A stretch of DNA of 64,000 nt. Source: Neoarius graeffei. Its lineage: Eukaryota; Chordata; Actinopteri; Siluriformes; Ariidae. Shown one piece after another: positions 32,928 to 43,172 of the stretch. The DNA lies in the NCBI RefSeq assembly GCF_027579695.1, contig NC_083571.1, positions 89,935,888-89,999,887 on the forward strand, read 5' to 3'. The position numbers and the translations under genes were made by a program. Numbering within the stretch: position 1 is the stretch's first letter; every line of letters begins with the position of its first letter. Below the pieces are notes generated by a model. It searched no databases. It was not told the DNA's origin and was given only the letters and a program-made list of their open reading frames with translations.

Positions 32928-33826
32928 AAGAGGATGGGAACTTGGGAAGCAAGTGAACTGGAGTAAACACTAAAGTTCAGTGTTGCAGCTTGTGATTTTA
33001 ATTTGAAATATGCTGCTTTTTGTTATTGTTGTTTTTTACTGAAAAGATGCTAAGTATACTGTAAGTGTTTCTCTCTTAAAATATATTGTTCAAATCAGTC
33101 AGTGACACTTTTGCGCAACAGACAAAACAAAATAAAAGTCTGTTCTGTGTACTTGAAGTAGTGTTATTTAGAATTGTATTTTTGTGTTCTTTAAGATGTG
33201 GAAAATTTGTTTGGTAACTTTTGCACTATTTTGGATTAGAAAAGAAAACCTTATTGTTGGTAACCAAAGTTCAGTGTTTGTGTTTGCAGCTTGATTGTAA
33301 TTTGAAATATGAAACCAAATGTTCAGTGACAGTTTTTGCACAAGAGAACAAAAGCCTGTTCTGTCTGTGTACTTGAAGTAGTGTTATTAGAATATCTATT
33401 TATTTTTTGTGTTCTTTAAGATGTGGAAAATGTAATGTTTGGTGTCTTTTGCACTATTTTGGATTACAGAACCTTTTCACTGTTTTTGCCATTTGCCTGA
33501 TAGAAAACCTCTCTTCCTTGAAGTACTGTTTACAATATCCACTTTATTTTTGTAAGAATTTTGTACTTCTGAGGTGCCATCCTTACTTCTGTTGTTTTTC
33601 TGCACAATAAATGCTCAAAAAATTACATTATATCTTTGCTTTTTTGCTGTTGTTTAAATCAATTTAGCTTTGCTAAGGGACTACAAAACCCATTCAGAAA
33701 CACTTCCATTATACAGTAAGTTTTACACCGTGACATTTATACTGCGATATATACCGTTACCGTGAAGAGATTCAATTTATACCGTGATATGAATTTTGGG
33801 TCATACCGCCCAGCCCTAGGGGTAAT

Positions 33827-34900
33827 AATGACATCCGGGGAGCAAAAACTGGCCCTGTTTGCTGACGATTTATTGTTAAGTATAACGCAACCTAGACAGA
33901 CACTCCCAAAACTGATGAAATTGCTAGAGGAATTTGGTTTAATTTCTGGTTACAAAATTAATATCAACAAAACTCAAGTATTAACATTTAACTATGACCC
34001 TCCATCTTCAATTAAGATCATGTACAATTGGAATTGGGATGCTGAGTTTATCAATTATTTGGGTGTCTTACTACCTAGGGACTTCTTGAGACTGTATGAT
34101 ATCAATTACGGCCCACTAAATTCAAAGATAAAGTCTGATATACATAGATGGAATGTTATTCCCTTTTTAAGTTTAAGCTCCTGGATAGTCAATCAGGATG
34201 AATATTCTTCCACGGATGCTGTACTTTTTTCAGTGTCTGCCAGTCAAAATACCATCCAAGCAGTTCTTAGAATGGGACAGATTAATAGCAAGGTATTTGT
34301 GGCAAGGGAAAAGGGCCAGAATTAAATTTAAGATGCTGCAATTAAGAAAAGAAAAGGGTGGAATGGGCCTTCCCTGCTTACAGGAATACTACCATGCAGC
34401 CCAACTGAGACCTTTAGTCTGCCTATGTTCACCAACATACACTGCAGCATGGAAGGAAATAGAAGGCACTATGATAAAAGGAATCCCAATAACAGCCCTA
34501 CTAAGTGATAACAAATTACAAGGAGAACAGAAGATCCCAGAAGACTCTATAACAGGCAGTTTTCTGAAGTCCTGGCAGGAAATAGTCAAAATTTGCGGAT
34601 TAAGAGACGCATCTAAAATTATGAGGTGGTGAGCCTATGATTCAGACTTTGCACCAAATAGAATCGATGACAGATTTAAGATATGGATCTCAAAAGGTTT
34701 AACTACCTATTATTCATTCATCCACAAAGGGACATTTCAGAGTTTTGAAACCTTACAGAAGGATCATGGACTGGGAAGAGATGATTTTTTAGGTACCTGC
34801 AAGTGAGACATAATTTTAACAAAAATTTTAAAGAGGTGTTGGGAAAAGGTGAGTCAGGGTTCATGGAGGTATTTTTATCATTAACTAAGCCCAGATCAGA
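33827..34900 (+). pseudogene. L1 ORF2 RT catalytic segment
   Basis: It reads LALFADDLLLSI, the catalytic FADD box, GYKININKTQVLTF, then thumb and connection regions (34198-34632). A frame slip near 34200-34320 and a TGA at about 34630 break it. The RTE-like LINE inserted at 34900, within the TSD. Confidence 0.9.
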
Positions 34901-35177
34901 ATCCAGCCACTGGGGGTGCAAACTCTTGGCGCCGGTCCCAAGCCTGGATAAATTGGAGAGGGTCGCGTCAGGAAGAGCATCCGGTGTAAAACTGTGCCAA
35001 ATCTAACATGCGGAATGAAAAGAGAAATACCATACTGGATCGGTCAGGGCCCGGGTTAACAACGACCGCCTCTGGTACTGTTGGTCAACAGGGTGCCGGT
35101 GGAAAGTGTGCTACTGTTGTGCCAAAACGGAGAAGGAGAAAGAGAGGGGGGAGGTGTGTTAGGAGAGAGCGTGAAAG

Positions 35178-35837
35178 ATGGAAGGGAAGGAGCTTAGAAT
35201 TGAGGGTAGGAACACTGAATGTGGGAAGATTGGCAGAGTGAGAGTGTTAGCAGGTATGATGGAAAGAAGGAAATTGGACATTTTGTGTGTGCAGGAGATG
35301 AGGTGGAAAGGAAGCAAGGCCAAGAACATTGGAGATGGATGCAAGTTGTTTTATTATGGAGTCAATGGAAAGAGAAATGGTGTTGGTATCATTTTGAGAG
35401 GAGAGTTGGTCAACAGTGTGATTGATGTGAAGAGGGTGTCAGATAGAGTGATAGGCATGAAGTTGGAGATTCAAGGAGTGGTAATCAATGTTGTGTGTAC
35501 GTACGCCCCACAGGTTGGATGTGAGAATGAAGAGAAAGAGTCTTTCTTGGAAAAGATGGATGAAGTGGTCAAAAGTATACCGAGGGAGGAGCGTGTGCTG
35601 ATAGGAGCAGATTTCAATGAACATGTTGGCGAGGGAAACAGAGGACATGAGGGCGTGATGGGCAGATATGGTGAAAGAGAAATGTGGAAGGGCAAATGGT
35701 GGTTGATTTTTCAAAGAGGATGAATTTGGCAATAGTCAATACATACTTCAAGAAGAAAGAGCAGCACAGGGTGACGTTTAAGAGTGGAGGAAGATCTGCA
35801 CAGGTGGACTACACACTCTGCAGAAGGGGTAACCTGA
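35178..35837 (+). pseudogene. RTE-like endonuclease
   Basis: Reading from 35178, the protein has LDILCVQEMRWKG (the catalytic Glu box), VCTYAPQVG and VLIGADFNEHVG, an APE endonuclease. After a slip near 35720 the last boxes are shifted. The domain nicks target DNA. Length matches the family's endonuclease of about 220 residues. Confidence 0.8.
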
Positions 35838-35843
35838 AGGAGA

Positions 35844-37328
35844 TTGGAGACTAAAGTGATGGCAGGGGAGAGTGTAGCTAGACAACATCAAGTGGTCATG
35901 TGCAGGATGAGCTTGAAAGTGAAAAAGAGGAAGCGTGAAATAGTGGAGCCAAAGATTAAGTGGTGGAAACTAAAAGAGGTTGAACATCAGAAGGAGTTTA
36001 GGGAAGAAATGAGACAAGCATTGAGTGGTCATGGAAGTCTGCCAGAAGATTGGAATACTACTGCTGTACTAGTAAGAGAGGCAGCAAGGAAGGTGCTAGG
36101 GTGGTCATCGGGAAGGAGGAAGGAAGACAAGGAGACATGGTGGTGGAACAAAGAAGTGCAGGAAATTATAAAAGAGAAGAGGCTAGCAAAGAAGAATTGG
36201 GATGATCAGAGAGATGAGGAAAGCAGGCGGTTATACAGAGAGACGAGACAGAAGGCAAAAAGAGCGGTAGCAAAGGCGAAAGCAGATGCATACCAGGAGT
36301 TGTACGAAAGACTGGAGACCAAAGAAGGAGAGAAAGACCTGTCCAGACTAGCTAGGCAGAGAAACGGGGAAGCGAGGGATGTACGACAGGTAAGAGTGAT
36401 GAAAGATGTAAATGTAAATGTGCTGACAAACAAAGAGAGTGTATTAAGAAGGTGGAAAGAGTACTTTGAGGATTTATTAAATGAGGAAAATCCAAGAGAG
36501 AAAAGGTCAGATTTATTGGAGACAGCAAATCAGGAAGCAGAGTTGGTTAGTAAGGATGAGTTGAGGGCAGCCATGAAAAGAATGAAGACTGGGAAAGCAG
36601 TCAGACCAGATGGTATCCCGATTGAGGCTTGGAGATGTTTGGGTGAGATGGATGTGGAGTTCCTAACGAGATTGTTTAATAAGATCCTAGAGAATGAGAA
36701 AATACCAAATGAATGGAGGAAGAATGTGCTAGTCCCAATATACAAGAATAAGGGAGATGTACAGAGCTGCAGTAATTACAGAGGAATAAAATTGATGAGC
36801 CACACCATGAAGCTATGGGAAAGGGTATTGGAGGCGAGAGTGAGAAGAGAGGTAGCAATCTGTGAACAGCAGTACGGGTTTATGCCAAGAAAAAGCATGT
36901 CAGATGCAATCTTTGCTTTAAGAACGTTAATGGAGAAGTACAGAGAAGGCCAGAGAAAGCTACATTGTGTGTTTGTAGACCTGGAGAAGGCATACGATAG
37001 AGTGTTGAGAGATGAGTTATGGTATTGTATGAGAAAGAGTGGAGTGAATGAGAAGTATCTTAGAGTGGTGCAAGACATGCATAAGAACAGTTAAACAACA
37101 GTGAGGTGTGCAGTTGGAACAACTGAATGGTTCAAGGTGAAGGTGGGACTCCATCAAGGATCTGCTTTGAGCCCTTTTTTGTTTGCCATAGTGATGGATA
37201 CCTTGATGGATGAAGTGAGGCAAGAGTCACCATGGAACATGATGTTTGCGGATGATATTGTGATATGTGGTGAAAGTAGAAAGGAGGTTGAGTTGGGTTT
37301 GGAGAGGTGGAGGTATGCATTGGAATGA
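35844..37328 (+). pseudogene. RTE-like reverse transcriptase
   Basis: The long frame 35844-37094 (416 codons) contains a basic linker, GKAVRPDGIPIEAW, CSNYRGIKLMSH, YGFMPRKSMSDAIFALR and CVFVDLEKAYDRV (first catalytic Asp). After a TAA at 37092-37094, 37101-37328 adds [14 protein letters not shown] and [12 protein letters not shown], the FADD catalytic box. So all core RT blocks survive with one stop between. The relation to the L1 RT is distant. Confidence 0.9.
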
Positions 37329-37995
37329 AGAGGAATGAAGGTGAGCAGTAGCAAGACAGAATACATGTGCATCAATGAGAATGGGGATGAGAGTGTAGTG
37401 AAGTTACAAGGAGTAGACCTAAAGAAGTTGGTGAATTCAAGTACCTGGGGTCAACTGTGCATGAAAATGGGGGCTGCCATAGGTAGGTGAGAAAGAGAGT
37501 GCAGGCAGGGTGGAGCAGTTGGAGAAGCATTTCGGGAGTCATTTGTGATAGGAAAGTCCCAGCAAGAGTGAAAGGTAAGATGTATAAGACAGTAGTGAGA
37601 CCAGCTGTGATGTATGGATTGGAGACCGTACCCTTAATGAAGAGACAGGAGGCAAAGTTGGAGGTGGCGGAGTTGAGGATGTTAAGGTTTGCGATGGGAG
37701 TGACAAGGTTGGACAGGATAAGGAACGAGCACATCAGAGGGACAGCACATGTGGAGAGCTTGGGAATTAAACTAAGAGAGAGGAGACTGAGGTGGTATGG
37801 GCACATCCTGAGAAGAGATGTGGAGCATGTTGGAAGGACAATGTTGAGGATGGAGCTGCCAGGCAAATGAAAACAAGGAAGGCCAAAGAGGAGATACATG
37901 GATGTGGTGAGAAAGGACATGAAAGTGGCAGGTGTGGTAAAGAAGAATGCGGAAGACAGGGAGCAATGGAGACGAAAGATCCGCTGTGGCAACCC
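37329..37995 (+). pseudogene. RTE-like C-terminal region
   Basis: 37487-37870 reads VQAGWSSWRSISGVICD, VYGLET-like VMYGLETVPLMKR and RRLRWYGHILRRD, the conserved post-RT region of RTE-like proteins. Two frame breaks (near 37326 and 37480) precede it. A further shift at 37868 brings in the last residues before the 3' tail. Confidence 0.8.
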
Positions 37996-38046
37996 CTAAT
38001 CGGGAGCAGCCAAAAGAAGAAGAAAAAGAACTAAGCCCAGATCAGA

Positions 38047-38189
38047 CAACAAAATTATCTCCAAATTATATAATTCCATACAATTATCTAAACAAGAGAA
38101 TACAGAATACATAAAGAAGAAATGGGAAAAGGAAGTAAAGGTAATGATCACACAAGAGAGCTGGGAGAAAATATGCCAGCTACAGTGGG
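38047..38189 (+). pseudogene. L1 ORF2 segment between RTE LINE and hAT
   Basis: It carries 47 codons on an open frame with a Lys/Glu-rich helix and ESWEKICQLQW. The frame continues in phase at 41191 after the hAT is removed. Confidence 0.85.
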
Positions 38190-38465
38190 CATGGCTGGAC
38201 TGGGACAAAAAAACGGGCTGGGCATTTTTGACTTAGGCAGGCCAATATTAAGACTTCGACAGGCTCATAATTACCAGAGTACAAACAACTAGTAACCTGC
38301 CCCCCGGAGGAGGTTTGGCCAGGTATTGCAATTACCCCGTCTGTTAGTCTGTCTGTCTGTCCCCCTGCAGTGTGTGTGTGTGCCATCTTTATGGGGAGCC
38401 AAACACACCGGTTGGGACCAGGTTGCTATCTCTCATTGCGCTTGTTTAAGTATGTATACGCAGCC

Positions 38466-38744
38466 TCATTCTCTTCGTATCTGTAGCTCAGGCCCCTCTT
38501 CCCTGGCTCTATGTGCCATGCTTTTTTCATGCTCTACAGCTCTCTGGTGGGCATGTCTCCAGTCTGACATCCCAGTTATGAATATGCTGGAATCAGTAGT
38601 TGTGCTAAAAGCCAAGCATACAAAGCAGAATAAAGCATGATGTTGATTACAGTACGTCAGCCACTTCCTGCTTGTGCCATCTTTGTTAGTGAACACCCTC
38701 TTTACAATTGCGTTTGTAGCATCTTGTTTGGGATGATGCATTAA
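38466..38744 (-). pseudogene. TTF-type zinc-finger segment of the hAT
   Basis: The minus-strand frame reads a segment ending SRKWLTYCNQHHALFCFVCLAF, then GMSDWRHAHQRAVEHEKSMAH. The spacing C-x2-C plus H...H matches the TTF-type finger at the N-terminus of ZMYM-like hAT transposases. The Kolobok-like element interrupts just upstream at 38745, and the coding continues before it at about 40340-40380 (minus). No catalytic core follows, so it is deleted. Confidence 0.75.
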
Positions 38745-39037
38745 AGGATATGGGACATGAAACATAAAAGCACGCTATATCAGTTTCTTTCCATTAAAAA
38801 TGTGAATTGCATCAACAAATACAAAATCATCTATTAAATTCAGCAAAATCGTTATATTCGTGATGATTATATGGCATTTCTGCTCGACTTCCGATATGCA
38901 TTTTTTGCAACCGGAAGAGCCGCTGTCACGTGATCATACGTCACAAAAACTTTCGGGCACAGCACAAGCGGGTAGATGAATGGAGAAGTGGATGACAAGA
39001 AAATTGTTTTTATAGTCTTTAAAGTACATTGGACATC

Positions 39038-39276
39038 ATGGTGTATTGTGCTGCTTATGGTTTCAATAATTCCAATGGGAAATGCCCTGGAGTAAGTTTT
39101 TTTTGCATTCCCCAAGGACCCGAAGCTGAGGAAAGTGTGGGCTCACCTGCACATGCGCAGTAGGCTTGGTAGGACAATTTTACAGAACACCTGTTGAAAA
39201 AAACTTTGCACCTACTGTTTCCCACAAACTGTATTCGGACCATTTCACTGAGGATTCTTTCAACATTAATACTCAG
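39038..39276 (+). pseudogene. THAP domain exon, Kolobok-like transposase
   Basis: ATG at 39038 begins MVYCAAYG, the usual THAP start (Met then the first zinc Cys). A short loop, then in a shifted frame FPKDPKLRKVW, and later SDHFTEDSF, the THAP C-terminal signature. The expected second Cys position reads Phe and a T-run frameshift occurs near 39105. A GT donor at 39277 fits the exon end. The domain would bind terminal DNA; this copy is broken. Confidence 0.75.
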
Positions 39277-39904
39277 GTACTGAGCGATATTAATTCATGA
39301 AACATGAAACAGGAAGCATAAGGATGAGAAAAAAAAAAACAGTTCAAATCGGGAAGCCGCACACACCTGCGCCAGGCTGCACAAATGCACGCAGCTTCCC
39401 GACCCAAACCGCCTCTCTCTCATCCTTACACTTCATGCCTCATGCTCCATGAACCAACATCGCTATTTTTTTTTAAATCGAATCTGCGCGATTCAGCCGT
39501 GAAAAAGGCGGCATCCGCCGAAAGGCGCGCTGTTTGCATCCCTGCACGGAGGCCAGGGGAGGAATATTTTTGTTGATATGAGTGATCTGGTGCGATTTCG
39601 CGACCCCCCTGTTGAATACCTCTGCGCTAAGCGACTGAAAGCCGAGGTAAGGATTAGTATTATAATTTTGGGTGTATCAATTATTGATTATCATAATTCT
39701 GACTCGTTTCACCATTTTGAATGTTTTCATCTCGGACTCTGGAAGCATTGTATCTCAATCAATCTTGAAAAATATCAGCAAAAAAAAAAAACTAGCTTGC
39801 AACGGACTTTAGCTAGATCTATGATGAACTTTCAATGTATGATACAAAAATAATACTTCTTTCAACAGATCATTAGCCTTTGAGCAGAATTGTTTTTAAC
39901 TTAC

Positions 39905-40098
39905 CAGGAAGTGTTATCCAGCCGACCGCTTTCAGTTTCATGAGGGCTGAATGAACTCTCACTCTCAGAATCATCTGACCCGTCAGAGTAAAGACAAGAT
40001 CTATGTTCATGTGAATTTCCAGCTATCGGTTCGAATTGATAGGGTCTAACTTCACATCTCTGTGAAACATCGGGAATATCACTGTCGATGGTGTCCAT
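39905..40098 (-). pseudogene. Opposite-strand exon with YQFEP motif
   Basis: The minus-strand frame from the ATG at 40098 reads an acidic, Ser-rich peptide of 65 residues with RPYQFEPIAGNSHEH and DGSDDSESESS, ending DNTSW at a GTAAGT donor (39904). The PYQFEP motif before an acidic linker resembles the start of P2X7-like intracellular zinc-domain proteins found in fish and invertebrates. That link is from memory and unproven. No stop interrupts the exon. Confidence 0.5.
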
Positions 40099-40687
40099 TT
40101 CGGTAACCTGTTTACATTAGATTCCCAAGCGCTGGCTCCTTGGAAAGTTTTTGTGACGTCACGGGTCAAGTAACCACCTAGCTCATTAACGAATCCTTGT
40201 TTTACGCTGATGTATAAAAAAACTTGAATAATGTGATGATTTTCACATTTTTGACGCCCTGCAGTGATTTAGATGGCATTTCTTATGTCCTTTATACATA
40301 ATTATGCCCAGGTAAAAATCCATGTCCCATATCCTTTAAAAACGCTTGCATCCTACCAGGCTCTGGTCGTGAAAAGTAATCTACTGTGTCTTCACTCTCT
40401 TTCACCTCACCTGCCACAAGAGCCTGGCTTGACTAGACAGGAAGAGAGGGATAGAATATTGCAATTTATAAACTACTCCATAAATAATTAATTGATTAAA
40501 TAAATCTATTTGGAACTTGCATGGTGGAGCAGAAACGAAAGCAAAGCACTATTTAATGCAACTGCTACGACATGTTAAAATAACAGTTGCTCATGATTCT
40601 CGTGTGATATAGAGCTAACGTTGCTTACTTCCATCACCTTAAAGTCCCTATTATCCTAAGTTAGTCCTAACATTACTGCTTGCTTAC

Positions 40688-40897
40688 CGGCTGCTGCTGT
40701 GCTACACTTCCCTCATTCTGTCCCTCGGCTTCGGGTTCCCTTTCAAAAACCTCAAACTGGGACGATGTGGAGGCTACAGCAGTCCCTCCAGTGAACAGGT
40801 CTGTTATTTTTGAGCATTTTGCTGTGTCTGCTTCGAGCTGTTTAATTTTTTTCTCTCGCAGCCTCGCCGCACTGCCTTTGAGTTTTGGTTTCTCCAT
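40688..40897 (-). pseudogene. First exon of the second hAT transposase
   Basis: The minus strand from ATG at 40897 reads MEKPKLKGSAARLREKKIKQ, a basic helix, then an acidic Gln-rich tail ending at a GTAAGC donor (40687). It resembles the N-terminal exon of ZMYM-like hAT proteins. It is open throughout. The following exons are largely missing. Confidence 0.65.
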
Positions 40898-41182
40898 CCT
40901 TCCACAGGTAATCTACGAACCGGGCAAAATCTTGGTGGAGCTGATTCGGTGCAGGGAAGGGGCATGGGAGGGGTGGGGGCGCCAGAGCGCTACTGATTGG
41001 TTCAGTCCACTGAAAATAGACCAATAGGGCGCCGCGACTCTATATTATGCGCCGGACCGCCGGTTTCAAAGTAAAATTATTATTATAATTATTATTTAAT
41101 TAATATCTTGGACCGTCAGGCCACTTGGACTGTTAGGCCACCGGGATTTTGCCCGGTACACCAGACGGCCTGCCCAGCCCTG

Positions 41183-41612
41183 ACAGTGGGTCTCAACCGG
41201 GTCAAACACATGGCGGGAGTTCTGCTGGAAAAACATCACAAGATTTTTTGTTACACCCATTCAGAAACAACATCAAGGCAACGGGGACGCTTGTTGGAGA
41301 CTTTGTGGGCCTAATGGAGCCAACTACTTCCATATTTTTTGGGCCTGCCAGGCAATAAGACCTTACTGGGAAGAGATCCACAAACATATAAAAATTTTAT
41401 TTAATGCAAACATTCCATTTAAATGTGAAACTTTGTATTTGGACAATCTATTGTTTGAAACATGGACCATCAAAGACAAAAAACTGCTGGCTATACTATT
41501 AGCAGCCAGTAAGAAATCCGTCACGAGGAAATGGTTTAAAGTAGAACCACCCACCATTGATGAATGGATTGAAATTGTCTATGAGATTTATGTTATGGAG
41601 AACATGGACTGA
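41183..41612 (+). pseudogene. L1 ORF2 C-terminal domain
   Basis: Reading resumes TWREFCWKNITRFF, then CWRLCGPNGANYFHIFWAC (the Cys/His-type C-terminal motif of Swimmer-like L1s) and ends with a stop at 41610-41612. Several frames show this in pieces, but the frame through 41209-41612 is continuous. Downstream 41613-41910 is the 3'UTR, ending in an A-rich tail. Confidence 0.85.
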
Positions 41613-41910
41613 GTATGTAAAACCAATCAGATCTGATTTCATTTGACTGTACTTGTGAATTGTGTGAATCTGCCCTCTTTTTTTATGTGATGTTTTTATT
41701 GTCTGAGGTGGCGTGCTCCCCGGTTTTGTTCAATTTTGTTATTAAGCCCAACTGGAATAAGTAGGGGTCCGTAAAAGAAAATCCCAGAAGGGCAGTATGG
41801 ACAAAATCACTTGAACTTTCTGCATCCATCCTTATCTATGTCCTTGAATGGCTAAAGCTGTAATTAATGTATGGGATGGAAATCTGCCTTTCCAAATAAA
41901 AAAAAGAAAG

Positions 41911-42956
41911 CATCCACAATAACAGTCTATAATATAGGCCACACCAAGTATAATACCCATCATCACAAGACAAATTACATGTTGATAAAATTGTTCATTT
42001 TGTGTTTAGTCTGTAGAAACCCATTTCTCTTGTATTCATGAGTCCTGAATGTATAGGAAAGGTTTATTGCTTGTTTTACTTGTAAATGATTTAAAAAAAA
42101 AAAATTCTGTCGTAAAAAGACAAAATGTTAGTGATACATAGTGTTAGGCAGACAAAGACTAAAGACTCAAAGGCTCAGACGAAAAACAAAAAAAACAAAA
42201 CCCAGCCACACTGAAAATGGCAGAGATGGATTCTGAACAGCCCCCTAAAGTAATGGATTGTTTTGGCTGTACTTTGTAATATAACTCTGACTGGTAAGAG
42301 AGAGGGGAGAGGAGGAGTAGAGCCTAGTGTTTCCTCGCCATACCAATATCTGGGATTTAATTTGAAATAAAGCAGGAAATTGATTCTCGCTCCACAGTGG
42401 CACACCACACAGCAGCAATGATTAAACTGTAAGGAACAGAGGAGGCTCTTGTTCTATGACTCGTGGAAGAGAGTCCCTCTGGAGTTTGCAGTGGTGTGCA
42501 TGAATGATGGTTGAATACAGTGGGACAATTTAGCATTCAACATTTGTGGTATCATAGGTTGAGGCCTATTGCTATGGCAACATATAAAATGATTCTGATT
42601 GTTTAAAGAGGATTACATTAAGTGACACTGCCATTCTGTGATGATAAATTGGGGATCACATTTTCATACTGATTTTTAACACAATCAGATATAACAAATC
42701 TGTTATGTTGATATCTATTTATGTCGATCTCTTTAGCAAAAAAACTTTCATTTTAGACCTGTGGAGTACCAGTTTTTAATCACATGTTCTAGCCACATGT
42801 AGGCATCAGCATGAAAGTTAAGAAGGTGAAGCTATTCCATTTAGTGTCATCATCATCACTGCTGAACCCAATCCAGGCTTGAGGTGAACCATGTTTTTTT
42901 GGTTGACTTGACCAGAATTGCAGCAGTAGGGTGGCCAGTTCCTTTCTGTGCAATCA
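41911..42956. other. No gene recognised
   Basis: AT-rich DNA without coding motifs. Bases 42840-42956 may be the 3' part of the SINE that follows on the minus strand, but the sequence there diverges from the other SINE copies. Confidence 0.6.
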
Positions 42957-43162
42957 AACCTACGGGCAATTTAGAGTAGCCAGTTAACCTAACTGCATAT
43001 CTTTGGACTGTGGGGAAAACCGGTGCACGCAGAAGAAACCCATGTAGACATGGGGAGAACATGCAAACTCCACACACAAAGGCCCCCATCAGCCACTGGA
43101 CTTGAACCCAGAACCTTCTTGTTGTGAGGTGACAGTGCTAACAACTGCACCACCATGTCGCC
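42957..43162 (-). mobile_element. tRNA-derived SINE (minus)
   Basis: The reverse complement shows a tRNA-like head (TTGGTGGTGCAG type, box B near TTCAAGTCCAG) and the shared body (CCACAGTCCAAAGATATGCAG). It contains the motif GGGCAATTTAGAGTAGCCAG, which serves as an empty-site reference for the MITE at 45591. Its tail is a different subtype from 8291. Confidence 0.85.
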
Positions 43163-43172
43163 CTCCCATTTA

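Larger units (their letters stand above)
28627..33818 (+). mobile_element. ZBED-type hAT transposon
   Basis: The ends TTGGGCTGCGCGATATA and TACCGCCCAGCCCTA are imperfect inverted repeats. The 8-bp duplication is GGGGTAAC/GGGGTAAT (28619-28626 and 33819-33826), one base apart. The near-terminal DNA at both ends repeats 'accg(t/c)gatat' motifs. It carries a two-exon transposase gene, itself split by a SINE and a Tc1-like element. Confidence 0.92.
34901..38028 (+). mobile_element. RTE-like LINE nested in the L1
   Basis: It is flanked by AACTAAGCCCAGATCAGA (34883-34900 and 38029-38046), with the first AA shared with the tail. The 5' end (GGCGCCGGTCCCAAGCCTGGATAAAT) and 3' end (CGGGAGCAGCCAAAAGAAG plus AAG-rich tail) are typical of a widespread fish RTE-type element. 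At 3.1 kb it is near full length. It carries an endonuclease, a reverse transcriptase and a C-terminal region, all broken by stops. Confidence 0.9.
38745..40335. mobile_element. Kolobok-like element with TTAA duplication
   Basis: The ends AGGATATGGGACATG and CATGTCCCATATCCT are perfect 15-bp inverted repeats flanked by TTAA on both sides (38741-38744 and 40336-40339). It contains a THAP exon on + and a second exon on -. TTAA duplications plus a THAP domain are the known combination for the Kolobok superfamily (piggyBac also uses TTAA but has no THAP). At 1.6 kb it is a deletion derivative. Confidence 0.85.
38190..41182 (-). mobile_element. Second hAT transposon, TTF-finger type
   Basis: The termini CATGGCTGGACTGGG and CCTGCCCAGCCCTG are imperfect inverted repeats. 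The flanks are an 8-bp duplication ACAGTGGG (38182-38189 and 41183-41190). The gene lies on the minus strand, opposite to the L1. Only a first exon and a TTF-type zinc-finger exon are left, so it is non-autonomous. A Kolobok-like element sits within it. Confidence 0.92.
5158..41910 (+). mobile_element. L1-clade LINE (Swimmer-like), split by six insertions
   Basis: Pieces at 5158-6736, 21430-22523, 24398-24405, 28437-28626, 33819-34900, 38047-38189 and 41183-41910 form one element in order and in frame. They cover the ORF1 C-terminus, ORF2 endonuclease, reverse transcriptase with FADD, a C-terminal domain, a stop at 41610-41612 and a 3'UTR ending in an A-rich tail near 41892-41910. Net length is about 4.8 kb. 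Reading frame resumes at each excised junction, for example through ATACAACTATAATTGAC across both the solo LTR and the Tigger insert. It is 5'-truncated within ORF1 or cut by the preceding retroposon; no TSD was found for it. It is dead: endonuclease residues are changed and there are several stops and frameshifts. Confidence 0.9.

Noticed and set aside
35159..35732. Minus frames opposite the RTE-like endonuclease
   Set aside because: No motif; purine-rich coding DNA gives open antisense frames.
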